From: Prorocentrum cordatum
Lineage: Eukaryota; Sar; Dinophyceae; Prorocentrales; Prorocentraceae
Direction of reading: 5' to 3'
DNA: 64,000 nucleotides
NCBI GenBank assembly: GCA_963575745.1
Contig: CAUYUJ010015027.1
Coordinates: 642,183 to 706,182, forward strand
The notes under the pieces are model-generated. The model did not search any database and was not told the origin of the DNA. It saw only the letters and a list, made by a program, of their open reading frames with translations. Each line of letters starts with the position of its first letter. Position 1 is the first letter of the stretch. Below are positions 12,001-20,995 of the stretch, in pieces. The translations under genes and the position numbers were made by a program.

Positions 12001-15000
12001 GTGGTTTGCTGTGGTGGTGGTGGTGGTTGTGTGGTGGTTTGTGGTGGTGGTGGTGGTGGTGGTGGTGGTGGTGTGGTGGTTTGTGGTGGTTGTGGTGGTG
12101 GGTTGTGCTGCTGGTGGTGGTTGCGGTGGTGGTGGCTGTCGTGGTGGTGGTGGCGGTGGGGGTAGTGGTGGTGGTTGTTGTGGTGGTGGTGGGTTGTTGT
12201 GGTTGTGGTGGCGGTGGATGGTGGCTGTGGTGGTGGTGGCTGTGTGGTGGTTTGTGGTGGTGGTGGTGGTTGGTTGAGGTGGTGGTGGTGGTAGTGTTGG
12301 TGGCGGTGGTGGTGGTTTGGTGGTTTGTCATGGTGGTGGTGGTGGTTTGTGGTGTTGGTGGTGGTGCTGCTGCTGCTGCTTGTGGTGGTGCGGGTGGTGA
12401 TGGTGGTGGTGGTGGTGGTGGTTGGTGGTGGTGCTGGTGGTGGTGGTGGTGTGGTGGTTTGTGGTGGTGGTGGTGGTGGATTTTGGTGGTGGTGGTGGCG
12501 GTGGTGGTGATGATGGTGGTGGTGTGGTCTTTTGTGGTGGTGGTTGTGTTGCCGTTGTTGTGGTGGGTTGTGGTTTGTGGTGGTGATGGCGTTTTTGGTG
12601 GTGGTTGTGGTGTAGTGGTTTGTTGTAATGGTGGTGGTTGTGGTGGGTGGGTTGTGGTGGTTGTGGTGGTGATCGTTGTGGTGGTGGCAGTGGTGGTGTG
12701 GTGGTTTGTGGTGGTGGTGGTGTGACCTTCGGGTCTTCTCGCCACCGTGTTTTGGCTTTGGGCCAAAGTTCTAATGGGTGCCTCTTGAGGTCTCGTCAGA
12801 GGGGTCTCGGGGGCGTCTGGTGAGCACATGTGAAGCCTCCTGGACATTCCTAAGGGCTTCTCGGTGGCTTTTGGGGGGCGAGGGCTCGATATGGCGCCTT
12901 GTGTTTCCCCTTTGTGGCCCCTTGGCCCTCTCTGGTCAACGTTGCTGCGTCCCCGCCGTCGGCGCTGCTGGCCGCTGGCCGCTGCCGGCGCCGGCGCTGG
13001 CGCCGGCGCCGTGGGGGGGGGTGTTTGGACCCCCCCCCCTCCCCTCCCTGAGTCCTCTCCGGTCATTGTTGCTGCGTCCCCGCCGTCGGCGCTGCTGGCC
13101 GCCGCCAGCGCCGGCGCCGGCGCTGGTGCCGAGGGGGAGGGGGGCTTTGGACCCTGGGGGGGGGTCGGAGGTTGACAGACCTCCTACCCTGACACGTCGA
13201 TTAGCGAATTGGCCGTTTTCGGTTCGCGAGAGGGCGTCGCGGCCGTCATTTTTGCGGGTCCAGGTCAGTCGGTTTCGGTCCTAGGCCGTTTTTATTGAAG
13301 GGTGGTTTGCTAAAGGGAGGTTTGTCCACCGTCGAGGGGGGGGGGGTTGGGGAGGGGGGGGGTTCTGGGGGAGGGGAGTCCCCCTGGTTCTGGTCGACGG
13401 CGCCGAGTGTTGGGGGGGGCCCCCGGTTCGAAACGAGCCGCCGAATGTTCCCAAGGCAAGCGCCCGTGAAACGTGCTCGCTCTCTCTCTCTCTCTCTCTC
13501 TGACATTCGCATGTTTTTTGAGTTTGGAAGGGTGCCCTGGGGAGGAAGAGGAGGAAGAGGAGGAAGAGGAGGAGGAGGAGGAGGGAGGAGGATAAGGAGG
13601 AGGAGGAGGAGGAGGAGGAGTGAAGAGGGAGGGAGCCAGGAGATCTGGTGAGAGGGGGAAGGAAAAGAAGGGGGCGGCAGAGGAGGAAGGAAGATGGGAG
13701 TGGGGAAAGGAGCAGGATCAGGAGGAGAAACAAAACACAGCTTTCAGCGACTGTGGGATGACTGATGGCTATTTTTCAGGGGCCGCGGGATGTGGATCAC
13801 GAGATTGAACATGCACACGGGAACAGCGAAGCATAGTTTGTCAGGTAGCGTCTGGAGTGGTTGGGCCTGCCAGACATTCAGTCAAAACGAGTGTGATTGT
13901 AGTCCTCGCTGAGCAGATCCAGACCTTCTCTGGGTCGTGGTCGGGCTGTCGGCATTGCCTAGCTTGGTACGCGCCGTGCTCGGCCAACACCAGTTTTCCG
14001 ACGAATCTCTGTCAATAGATGTCTCACGAGTTTGGGAGAGCCTCCTCATTCGAGAATTCCTCGCGCATCTCCGCATGCATGATCCCGGGTCGGGGATTCA
14101 CAGCCCCCCCCCAGATGGAGCGAGCCCCAGATTTCACAGGCCCCCCCCCCCTGATGGGATGGGGGGCGACAACGACAACGACGACCACGCCACGCCACGC
14201 CCACAGGGCCACGACCACAGGGGGGGCAAACCTATCGCGCGGGGGGGAGGGCGCGAATGCATCAGCATGAGGGAGGGTGGGCCTGGAGCCCTGGTTCCTA
14301 GATTGTCCATGTGCTTCCCAAATGTCAGCCTGCGCTGGCAGGTGCCAGCAAGCCAGCACTGCTTTGCACTGGCCCTACGGTTCCACAGTGGAGATCCCCT
14401 CCAGCAGCAAAAGCCACCTGGCCCCCAAGGGCGTACCAGCACACAAGCCTCCGCATGCATGGTAAGAGGGCAGCAGGATCAACAAGGAGAGACAGAGAGA
14501 AAGAGGAAAAGAGAGAGAGGGGCGCCCAGGCCGCCAAGGGCCAGGCGGGCCGCTGGCCAGGGAGTGGCGGCGGGTAGCTCACGTTCCCTCCCCTCCCTTC
14601 CTCCTCCTATGTGTGCATGCCTTGAAGGATTGACGAATGGACAGGGAGAGGGCGTGCAATAGCCACCGTCCCCAGCAATTGGCACAGTGCATAGCGGGGA
14701 GGCTTTTACGGGCCGCTGCCCTTGCCATGCCACCTGTTGCTTTCGGGGCTTCGGGCATCATGGGGCGCAGTTGAGTGCAGTGCCCTAGCAAAGCGATGGA
14801 GAATCCACCATGCCACCCGGCACTCGAAAGAGCATGAGGGTTTTTGGTTTGGGTTCACGCAAACATCACACAGGCGGCTCGCGGGGAAAGCATGTCGCCG
14901 AAAGATATGTACTTGTTTTTTGATCCTCCACCTCTCTTTCCGCAGCTCCCCCCCTCCTCATCACGCTCGTCGTTGCTCGTCATGCCCATCTCCGCCTTCG

Positions 15001-15063
15001 ACTTCCCGAAGCGAGGATCCGTTCCCCGAGGGGTACACTCTCGGGGATATCTGGAGCGAGTGA
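3..15063 (+). CDS. Proline racemase / hydroxyproline epimerase family enzyme, nine-exon gene (5' end missing)
   Basis: Family members are cytosolic, cofactor-independent two-base racemases, epimerases or dehydratases of proline and hydroxyprolines. Joining nine short blocks gives a near full-length protein (about 323 residues visible; family usually about 330-350) that stays in frame: 3-72, 790-959, 1157-1201, 1437-1643, 1956-2198, about 3762-3800, 4506-4562, 8265-8357, 15016-15063 (TGA). The first catalytic position is Ser58 (MSGHNT, counted from position 3) and the second is Cys237 (DRSPCGTGTCA). Ser-Cys pairs are known in the family and usually go with hydroxyproline epimerase rather than dehydratase (Cys-Thr). 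The C-terminus ends GYTLGDIWSE. Proposed donors are mostly GC (introns 1, 3, 5) or GA (introns 4, 6, 7, 8), with GT only in intron 2; acceptors are AG except intron 5, whose acceptor is unclear. No frameshift or internal stop is needed. Substrate is not settled by sequence alone. Confidence 0.88.
73..789 (+). other. Intron 1 with CAAG/CAAA microsatellite
   Basis: GC-AG intron by homology. It contains a CAAG and CAAA tetramer tract at about 497-604 on the + strand. Nothing else is recognised in it. Confidence 0.6.
790..959 (+). CDS. Proline racemase exon 2 (first catalytic residue)
   Basis: Encodes YPCQNANLVFP through GFVILEQNKIYP, MSGHNT, and VATALLETGMVPMVEP. The base position that is Cys in proline racemase proper (MCGH) is Ser here. 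The acceptor is AAAG at 786-789, and the donor is GT at 960-961. Confidence 0.88.
1157..1201 (+). CDS. Proline racemase exon 3 (45 nt)
   Basis: A 15-codon exon reading VTEFVLEAPGGLIRK, which directly continues MVEP of exon 2 in the family fold. The acceptor AG is at 1155-1156. The proposed donor is GC at 1202-1203. Confidence 0.83.
1202..1436 (+). mobile_element. Intron 3: introner-like element with ~41-bp terminal inverted repeats
   Basis: Arms at 1230-1270 and 1353-1393 are inverted copies, 32 of 41 positions matching, with perfect outer ends (TTCGGAG / CTCCGAA) and inner ends (TCGGCGCTGGGCCC and its complement). The short loop is GC-rich. The right arm shares CCAGCGCCGACC and CGCGGACCTCCGAA with intron 4, so both introns appear to come from one element family. 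This is a MITE-like structure that almost fills a spliceable intron, as described for introners in dinoflagellates. Confidence 0.68.
1437..1643 (+). CDS. Proline racemase exon 4
   Basis: Encodes ITAACSNGKATDIRF, the LEVEVPQLGTVRLDVAWGGG strand region and the MWYAVVDA motif, ending MHGK. The acceptor AG is at 1435-1436 and the donor is GA at 1644-1645. It lies between the two inverted-repeat introns. Confidence 0.87.
1644..1955 (+). mobile_element. Intron 4: second introner-like inverted-repeat element
   Basis: Inverted arms centre on GGCGCTGGAC (1812-1821) and GTCCAGCGCC (1882-1891), with a right end of CGCGGACCTCCGAA (1907-1920) shared with intron 3. The left arm (about 1781-1821) also resembles the left arm of intron 3. 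A perfect 20-bp direct duplication, GTTCTGTGGTCGCGCTCCCC, sits at 1752-1771 and 1773-1792. The intron uses a GA donor and AG acceptor by homology. Confidence 0.62.
1956..2198 (+). CDS. Proline racemase exon 5 (second catalytic residue)
   Basis: Encodes ELCRAGEMIKVATREQH, NHPEFDYPGPDIMVFRGP, NVVVMSNGVLDW and DRSPCGTGTCAVM. The catalytic Cys codon is at 2172-2174. The 5' limit (AG at 1954-1955) is well supported by protein homology. The 3' limit is placed at a GC donor after ATG (2199-2200), but the junction with exon 6 is ambiguous by a few codons. Confidence 0.88.
2199..3761 (+). other. Intron 5: short tandem repeats and a dispersed TTCTGAG-type repeat
   Basis: At 2366-2425 an 11-12-bp unit around CGACGCAAATTC is repeated about five times with drift. 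At 2868-3010 a GC-rich stretch built on TTCTGAGAGGCC / TTCCGAG matches in style a second stretch at 18010-18240, and a weaker relative lies at 3290-3480. No gene is recognised. Confidence 0.5.
3762..3800 (+). CDS. Proline racemase exon 6 (39-nt microexon)
   Basis: Thirteen codons reading ATLHARGELKIGE, which continue the CAVM end of exon 5 in the family. The donor is GA after GGAGAG (3801). No AG sits directly before 3762, so the 5' limit is approximate. The 15 nt after the donor (GACTTCGTCCACGAG) are a near copy of the start of exon 7. Confidence 0.72.
3801..4505 (+). other. Intron 6 flanked by a 21-bp direct repeat
   Basis: The exon 6 end plus intron start (3795-3815, GGAGAGGACTTCGTCCACGAG less its last base is within the quoted limit: GGAGAGGACTTCGTCCACGA) matches the intron end plus exon 7 start (4500-4520) at 19 of 21 positions. 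The splice sites lie inside the repeat, as expected if the intron arose by insertion with target-site duplication. The interior is unrecognised. Confidence 0.6.
4506..4562 (+). CDS. Proline racemase exon 7 (57 nt)
   Basis: Nineteen codons reading DFVHESIIGTTFTGRLHSE, which match the family after LHARGEL-GE. The acceptor AG is at 4504-4505 and the donor is GA at 4563-4564. Confidence 0.85.
5121..5865 (+). repeat. GCTGAG hexanucleotide array
   Basis: About 745 bp of GAGGCT units, broken at intervals by GAGGCAGGCT, GATGC and GGCCGAGGCTGAAGGCAGACT variants. The longer variant blocks recur about every 170-190 bp, so the array has a higher-order period. Any protein read from it (Ser-Leu or Gln-Pro repeats) is a composition artefact. 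Confidence 0.95.
6838..7020 (+). repeat. GGA / GGGA microsatellite tract
   Basis: Purine-only stretch of GAGGAG followed by GAGGGAGG units on the + strand, inside intron 7. Confidence 0.95.
8265..8357 (+). CDS. Proline racemase exon 8
   Basis: Encodes TSVAGIPAVVPSVSGQAW and ITQLASVILEPSD, the conserved C-terminal strands (VPxxxGQAWIT). The acceptor AG is at 8263-8264 and the donor is GA at 8358-8359. It lies 3.7 kb downstream of exon 7 inside triplet-repeat DNA. Confidence 0.86.
10135..10184. repeat. Short perfect inverted repeat
   Basis: AAGCTGGGCCA (10135-10145) and TGGCCCAGCTT (10174-10184) form an 11-bp perfect stem with a 28-nt loop in the lower-GC part of intron 8. There is no T-run, so it is not a terminator-like signal. 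Confidence 0.6.
11300..12725 (+). repeat. GGT/GTGGTG triplet array (1.4 kb)
   Basis: Almost uninterrupted GGT and GTGGTG units with scattered GCT, GTT and ATG variants. Open frames across it (poly-Trp, Val, Gly on one strand, poly-His, Pro, Thr on the other) are artefacts of the triplet period. It is flanked by an ~85-bp direct repeat at 11159-11243 and 12738-12822. Confidence 0.95.
12930..13165 (+). repeat. GC-rich tandem duplication
   Basis: Two copies of a ~105-bp block share GTTGCTGCGTCCCCGCCGTC and a GCCGGCGCCGGCGCTGG stretch, at about 12940-13040 and 13066-13165. The copies end in G- and C-homopolymer runs. Confidence 0.75.
15016..15063 (+). CDS. Proline racemase exon 9 and stop codon
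   Basis: Encodes DPFPEGYTLGDIWSE followed by TGA (15061-15063). This is the expected C-terminus of the family and completes the LEPSD end of exon 8 in frame. The acceptor AG is at 15014-15015. It lies 6.7 kb from exon 8. Confidence 0.86.
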   Translation, partial: DPFPEGYTLGDIWSE

Positions 15064-16796
15064 GCAAGCATGCCGCGTACATCTTCCGCCACTTGCCCTT
15101 TCTGTTTTGCCCCATTTCGCTCCTCATGCTCCTCCCCCGCTCCACCCTCCCAGTCATACCCCCAGTGCTTCTCCTCCTCCTCATCCTCGTCCTTCTCGTT
15201 CTCCTCCCATCCTCCCCATCCCATCCTCGTGCTCCTCGCATGCTCCTACTCCTCATCTCCCCCCCCCTCCTTCGCCTCCTTCGCCATCGTCTGTCTTCTC
15301 CTCATCAACCTTGCCACCTACCTCGCGTCCTGCTTGCCCCCATTGTCCTCGTCCACTCCCCACCCTCGTCGTCACCATCCTCATCCTCGGTGTTCTCTTC
15401 CTCCCCCTCGTCATTCTCCCTATGCCGCCCTCCTAACATTTGTTCATGCTTACCTCCGGCTTGACTTACGTGGGTTTTCCGAGATGGTGACGCGTAGCTA
15501 GATCTAGGTTCGGCACATCGCCGTGCCCTACTGTTTTCACTAACTCAACGTTACATTCCCGCCGGGAGTGGCCCGTTCCAGGGCTCGCGGACAGGACTTG
15601 CACAATACGATCAAGGCGCTGAGGTAAGGAAAATTCGAGTTCAGGAGAGCTCTGGTTTTCGGGCCGCCCTGTAGTTCTAGGTCGGGGGAACTGTTCGTGG
15701 ACGAGGCTCGCCGTGGCCAGAAAAGCCATGCCGTTCCTTATTCAGCGTTCCATATGTGTAGATGCTATAGCTATATATATGTATATATATATATATATGT
15801 ATATGTAGTATAGCTCTATGTCGATTGCAAGTCTCGCAGCCGGATCTTTGGCAAGAGCAGGTCCGAGGCGGTTGCGAAGGCCGAGCGCGTCGTTTTTGTT
15901 TCTGTGTGGCACTGGAGCTGAAGGCCTCTGCTGACCAGCGGCGGAGGCCAGCTCTCCGCTGGAAGCTGTTGTTTGCGCCGCTCCGCCAAAAACACAGATC
16001 TGCATAGCTGTTGAGTGTCATGCATGTAGCTGCCGATCCTTGTGCACATTGGCGTACATTCGCGCGCTCGAGTTGGTCACTGCGCGTTGGTGCGCGCGTT
16101 GCGCTGTGTTGCATCGAGCTCGCCAGCATTGTGTTGGCACGTGTTCCTGATGCGCGCATCACGGTACATCGCCGAACTGGAACGCGAGTGCATTGATGCA
16201 TGCAGCTGATGGGGGGGCATCACGCTATGCGATTAGTTCCGTGGGGTCCCAACCAAAATCAAGCCATGACAATGCCGCCTGCGTGGCAACCATCACAACA
16301 TTCGACAAAGCCAACAATCTGACACAACTCACCATGACAACGCATGGCTGTTCCAGGTTCACACTGCAACAAGCCAGCCATTCCCTTGCGAAAAACATGC
16401 AAATGTATGCAAAGGACGCGCCCTTGGAGCCATCTAAAGACACGTGGGAAGCGTGGGCTCCCAATCATGCTCCCTGGACCCCCGGATGAGTCACGACCCA
16501 AGCCCCGAGAGCGTCAAATAACACCCAAACGTTGTTGGAAGCAAGGGCAGAATGCCATTAACGAGCATCGACAACCTTCAATGTTGAGAAGTCAAAAGGT
16601 CAGGACCTGAGGACGCTTCGCTCGGTGCCTCGCTGCATGGTGGCCGATATACAGTTATAGATATCAGATGCGTGCACGGGGGAAGCAGCTGCACATCTGT
16701 ATAGACATGCATGTATATATGCATGCAGCGATAGATATGGACAGCGACCTCCCATACGCATCTAGGTAGAGGGAATAATCAAAAACAAGAGGCGCA

Positions 16797-16827
<31 letters not shown>

Positions 16828-19139
16828 ACACACCAGAACACGCGTAAACGAGTGTGCGCATACGCGCGCAAGACGTACACACGAAACAACCCGTGCACGT
16901 AAGCACACGCACAACATGGCATGTGGGATTTAGACCTCGTTCGCAGGCGCATTCACGGCGCACGTGCGCTCTTCTGTGCACGCGTGCCCTAAGATAGCAC
17001 GCGCACCCTTGCACAGACACGTGTGTGTGTGTGTGTGTCGATGTCAGCGCGGATTTGGTTCGGAGCGGACGTCTGAGCATTGGCAATCGCCCGTGCACTC
17101 GCAGAGCGGAGGGTGGCGTTTGGGGATCGGTCATGTTTGCTCATCCGAGACTCCTGCCCTGGGGCGCCAAACAACATTGCGAGGCCTTACCTCCCCCCCC
17201 TCCTCCCTCCTCCTCTCCCCTCCCTCCTCTCATCCACCACCTCCTCTATCCCACTCCCCCTCCTCCCTCCTTCTCTTCATGCCTCCCTCCCCCCCTCCCG
17301 ATCCAGTTACGCTCATCTCCTCCCCCGCATCCTCCCCCTGCCTCACCCTCTCCACTCCGCCTGCCCCTCCTGCAAGGTCATCCTCCTCGCTACGACGACC
17401 CTCTTCCTCTAGAACCCTCTTCCCCTGCCGCGTCGCCTTCTGTGCTCCAAGAACTGCACCAGGACCCCCCAGACCCTCTCACCCCCCGGACTTTCTTCTC
17501 CTCATCTTCCTCATCCCTCTTCTTCCTACTCCTGTTCCTCCCCCCTTCCTTCGCATCCAACTTATGCTTCTCCTTCTTCCTTCCCCCCGGCTCCCCATCT
17601 TTCCCCCTCCCCCCTACTTCCTCCTCCTCCCATCGAGCACCCCTCGCTCCAGTGCCCCCGTTCCGCCGCGCTCGCCGTGGCCGACCGCAGCCCTTCTTTT
17701 TCCGCGCTCCAGAGACCGCCCCCCGCAGGCGCTCCCCCCCCAAAAAAAAAACAGGCGCCGCCTGCCAGGGTCGAGGGATCGAGGTCGCCGCAGCCGCGGA
17801 TCGACGGCGCGCCGATGGGGGAAGCCTGGGAGTTTCGTGTTCGCGGTTTTCGGGCGGCTTCGTTGGTTCTCGGCGGGTATCCAGCCTCGGAGTGTATTTC
17901 GAGCAGCTGCGAGAGCGTTCTGGGGGTGCCAGGGTCGTCCCAAACGGCCGCCAGAGGCCCGAGTCGTGGCCCGAAAATCAGGCTCGGCGGCGCACCGAGG
18001 GTGGAAGTGAGAGGGGGCAGGCCTTCCCAGAAGGGGGCGGGGCTGCGCAGAAGCCCTTCCGGCCTTCTGAGAGGCCCCCGTGTGGCTTCGGAGAAGACTT
18101 CGAGAGCTCCTCAGAAGCCCCACGGCCTTCTGAGAGGCCCCCTGGTGGCTCCGGAGAAGACTCCAAGAGCTCCTCAGAAGGCTGGAGGCCGTCCGAGCCT
18201 TCCGAGGAGGCCCACCCCCTCTGCCTTCTCCTCTGGGGGCGCTGCCGAGCGGTCGCCGTGGTCGTCGCAGCCGTGGTCGTGGTCGTTGCCGCCGCCGCCA
18301 CCGACGCCGCCACCGACGCTTCCACCGAGGATCGAGGATCGAGGAGGGCGTTCGGAATTCCCTGACTTCCTGGGGGAGCCGTTCCGGACCCACGGGCGGG
18401 GGGAACTGGCCAGGGTGGGCCCCAGAACCCAGGAGGGGTCTGGGGACGGATTTTTGAGCGGATCTTAGGGTCCGTCGTCGTGGTCGTCCGTCGTCCGTCA
18501 TTCGCCGTCTTTTGTCGTCGTCCGTCTGTCGTCCGTCGTCCGTCGTCATCGTCCTTGCTTCCACCACCCACCCACCGCTGACGCCCGCGCGCTCCCCCGC
18601 GCGCGGCAGTGGAGGGATGAGGAGGAAGGAGGAGCGAGGGAGGAACGAGGGAATTCGAGGAAAATTGGGGAGCGAAGGAGGAGGGAGGGAGGGGGAGGAG
18701 AAGGAGGAGCGAGCGAGCGAGCGAGCGAGCAGAAGCCGAGAGGCGGTTGGACAGGCGCGGGCCGAGGGCCCGCAAAGACCAGCCCCGAGGCCTCAGCCTG
18801 CTGCAAAGACGGAGCCCAAAGGGCCAGGAACCGCCTTGCAGCTGCCGAGGACTCGGGACCAGTCCTTGCAGGCCCAGAGGGAAGCGGGCCGCGCACCCGC
18901 CAGGAAGCACGGAGCTTGCGCCAGGCCCGTGCTCACCCTCTCGAGGCAGCAGCACTCGAGGCCCAGCGGGCGCACAAAGTGCCCGAGGTTCAGCACGGTG
19001 CCGAACACCACAAGGAAAGGCATCCGCTGCAGGACGCCGATCCACCCGTCATTGACAACGTCGACGGAGAAACAGAACAAGTTCAAGCGCTGGCAGTCCA
19101 GGATCAAACACTACAAAGGACTGCCATCCGCACTGTAAT
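15064..19139. other. Spacer downstream of the racemase gene, no supported gene
   Basis: This stretch contains CT-rich DNA (15100-15450), a TA-rich microsatellite (15770-15807), a GA tract (16797-16822), a GT tract (17021-17038), a pyrimidine tract (17188-17640), the TTCTGAG-type repeat (18010-18240), GTC/GTCC repeats (18470-18560) and a GGA tract (18610-18730). Long open frames across the CT tracts are low-complexity. 15450-16600 is lower in GC and holds nothing I recognise. Confidence 0.6.
18061..18186 (+). repeat. 63-bp tandem duplication within a TTCTGAG-type repeat
   Basis: Units 18061-18123 and 18124-18186 both start GGCCTTCTGAGAGGCCCCC and carry GGAGAAGACT and GAGCTCCTCAGAAG. The period of 63 nt keeps frame. 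The same word set is present at 2868-3010. Confidence 0.8.
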
Positions 19140-19318
19140 AAGAAATGAAAGCAGTCGGACCGACCCAACTCCCACCTAAGGTGCAAGCCACAAGGGCCAG
19201 AGCATTAAGGGCTGGCCGCCGAAGGTGGGAGCAGAATGACCCTGCCAAAGGTGCATGGCTCCAAGGCCACGAACATTGAGGCCTAGCCGCCGATGGCAGA
19301 GAAGGGCCGGCCCGACCA
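19140..19318 (-). repeat. LINE1 3' region with two copies of a ~75-nt motif
   Basis: On the minus strand two blocks each carry GGCGGCYAG, a CCTYAATG word, GGCC, a GCACCTT word and a purine-rich GGTGGGAG-like end (about 19300-19230 and 19225-19160). This may be the tail recognised by the element's RT, but no poly-A is present. Confidence 0.4.
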
Positions 19319-20500
19319 CTAAACCATGTCAGTGTCTACGTCATCATCGCTGTCCGACTCACGCGGAGCACCCAACTCCAAAACTTCAGGGTATAATAGA
19401 CCATAGTCTTTTAGAATCATACTTGTGTCCAGATAGCGTTGGGGTTCAGCACGAACTCTGCCTTTCGGTCGGTAGACGGCCTCAGGCGCATCACTGAGCG
19501 GGTCCTTCCAACCGTTGGACTTGCACACCAAGGCTCGGACTCTGGCCGAAGGCCGCCGAGCATCCAACAGGGCAATATCCTTGTGCAGCGACTGAGGATG
19601 CCGCAGGTTGCCGAAATGCCGAGAGTTCTCAGCAATCCTTCCGCTGCCCCCTTCTCTGCCGCAGCACAGTTTGTCCAGCCCACAATGGTTGAGACGACCC
19701 GTGTCCGAGTACTTGCAGCAACTGGTGCAGAAGATCAGCGATCGATCTAAACCGACCACAGGGTACTCCAGCAAAGCATGCTTCTGGACCAGCCAGGGCC
19801 AGGGCAAGACAGGCTCTCTCGCCGCCGCCTGCTGCTGCGGCGTGGCCAGGTCGTCCTCCTCAGGGTAGGGGAAGAGGTAGTCTTTGAACTCGTCGCCGTG
19901 CTCGTAGAACCAAACCTCAAGCTGGGCGATGTAGCACAGGAGCAGCTTGTGAAGTCGCATGGCTCCGCGAACAAGCCTTTCCTGCGTCTCCGTGGCAGCG
20001 TGGAAGCCTGCGCCAGCCTTTGCCAACTCATCGGCCTCAGCATTTCCAGCACGATCGAAATGGCTGATCACACCTTCCACAGCATCCGCCATGCTGGTGT
20101 GTGCCTTCACATGAGACATAGGTGCCCGACAGAAATCATGATTCATCGCAGTCCTCCTTCACATGTGCGCTCTTAAATTGCCTGGCCCACACGCTGCCGC
20201 CAATCGGTGACAGCAACCGACCGATCCCTTGCAATCCGAGTTCACCTGATACGAGCCCATGACCAGCCCGCTTGCCTTCATGAGCGCATAGTCCTCCCCG
20301 TCGCGGGCCACTTGGCTGGGCCCTTCACGACGGGTAACCGCACCGTGGTACCGAGCTACACGGCGCCTGTCTGCATCGTAGACCGTGACGGCCCACCCAG
20401 CGGACCGAAGTTCAGGCACCCAAACCGACAACGCACTGCCATCCACGAAAACATAGCCGCCATTCACCGACGTCACACCGCGGCGATCCACATCGATCAT
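19319..20500 (-). pseudogene. LINE1 RNase H domain (split by a frameshift)
   Basis: The N-terminal half (20500-20159) carries FVDGSAL (first Asp), GEDYAL (Glu) and VNSDCKGSV (second Asp). The C-terminal half (20146-19319) carries SHVKAHTSMAD (His) and GNAEADELAKAGAG (last Asp). Together these are the RNase H catalytic set. The two halves are separated by a stop and frame change. The C-terminal tail is acidic (DSDDDVDTD) and follows a Cys-containing stretch. Confidence 0.78.
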
Positions 20501-20596
20501 ATCATGCTGGCTGGAGCGACCTGCACCATGAAAGGCCTGCCCTGGGCGTGGAAGAAGACCGCGGGCAAATCGCTCCTGCTTGCCCTCGGGCTCGCA

Positions 20597-20983
20597 CTAA
20601 ATCCCCTGCGCTGACCTCTGGACTTCAGGTGGTATGAGCAGCTGCCGCTGGGCAGAATAGGCGTCACACTCGAAGAAACGGTGGAACAGGGTGCCAGGCG
20701 CCGCCTGACATCTGGCACAGAGCGAAGAGTGGCCCGCGAGGGCCCGCGCAACCCGAACTTGTGTCCAATGACCTCCAGCGATCACGCCCCGCAGCGAGCG
20801 GCGCTGGTGCGGGGCGAGGCGATTGCCGCGCAAGGCCTCGGAATCTGCTGCCAGGCGATCGGCCCCGTCCTGGCGGCGCCTGCCCGTTACAATGAGGCAA
20901 GCGCACCACGGCCAACCTGACGTCGAACGCCCATCCTGACAATGTGAGCGATCCAACTGGGCGAATAGAACTTGAGGTCCCAT
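20597..20983 (-). pseudogene. LINE1 zinc-knuckle segment between RT and RNase H
   Basis: The frame contains SLCARCQAAPGTLFHRFFEC, a C-x2-C...H...C motif that matches the zinc-binding region found after RT in plant and protist LINEs (compare CALCGKDRDTLFHRLFLC in LINE2). It is in a different frame from its neighbours. Confidence 0.65.
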
Positions 20984-20995
20984 GAGAAACCTGCG

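Larger units (their letters stand above)
8358..15015 (+). other. Intron 8: 6.7 kb, includes GGT array and unassigned reading frames
   Basis: GA-AG intron by homology. It holds a pyrimidine tract (8380-8660), a lower-GC segment (8700-10300) with several short open frames on both strands that I cannot assign, CT and GA tracts (10530-10850), the GGT array with flanking direct repeats (11159-12822), a GC-rich tandem duplication (12930-13165), a CT dinucleotide tract (13480-13502), a GGA tract (13538-13635), and 13640-15015 with nothing recognised. Confidence 0.6.

Noticed and set aside
10703-13066. A 787-codon open frame across the GGT array (His/Thr/Pro-rich on the minus strand)
   Set aside because: It is created by the triplet period of the microsatellite; no domain or balanced composition, and it lies inside intron 8 on the opposite strand.
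13415-13450. GGTTCGAAACG as a tRNA T-loop
   Set aside because: Flanks are G and C homopolymers with no tRNA fold.
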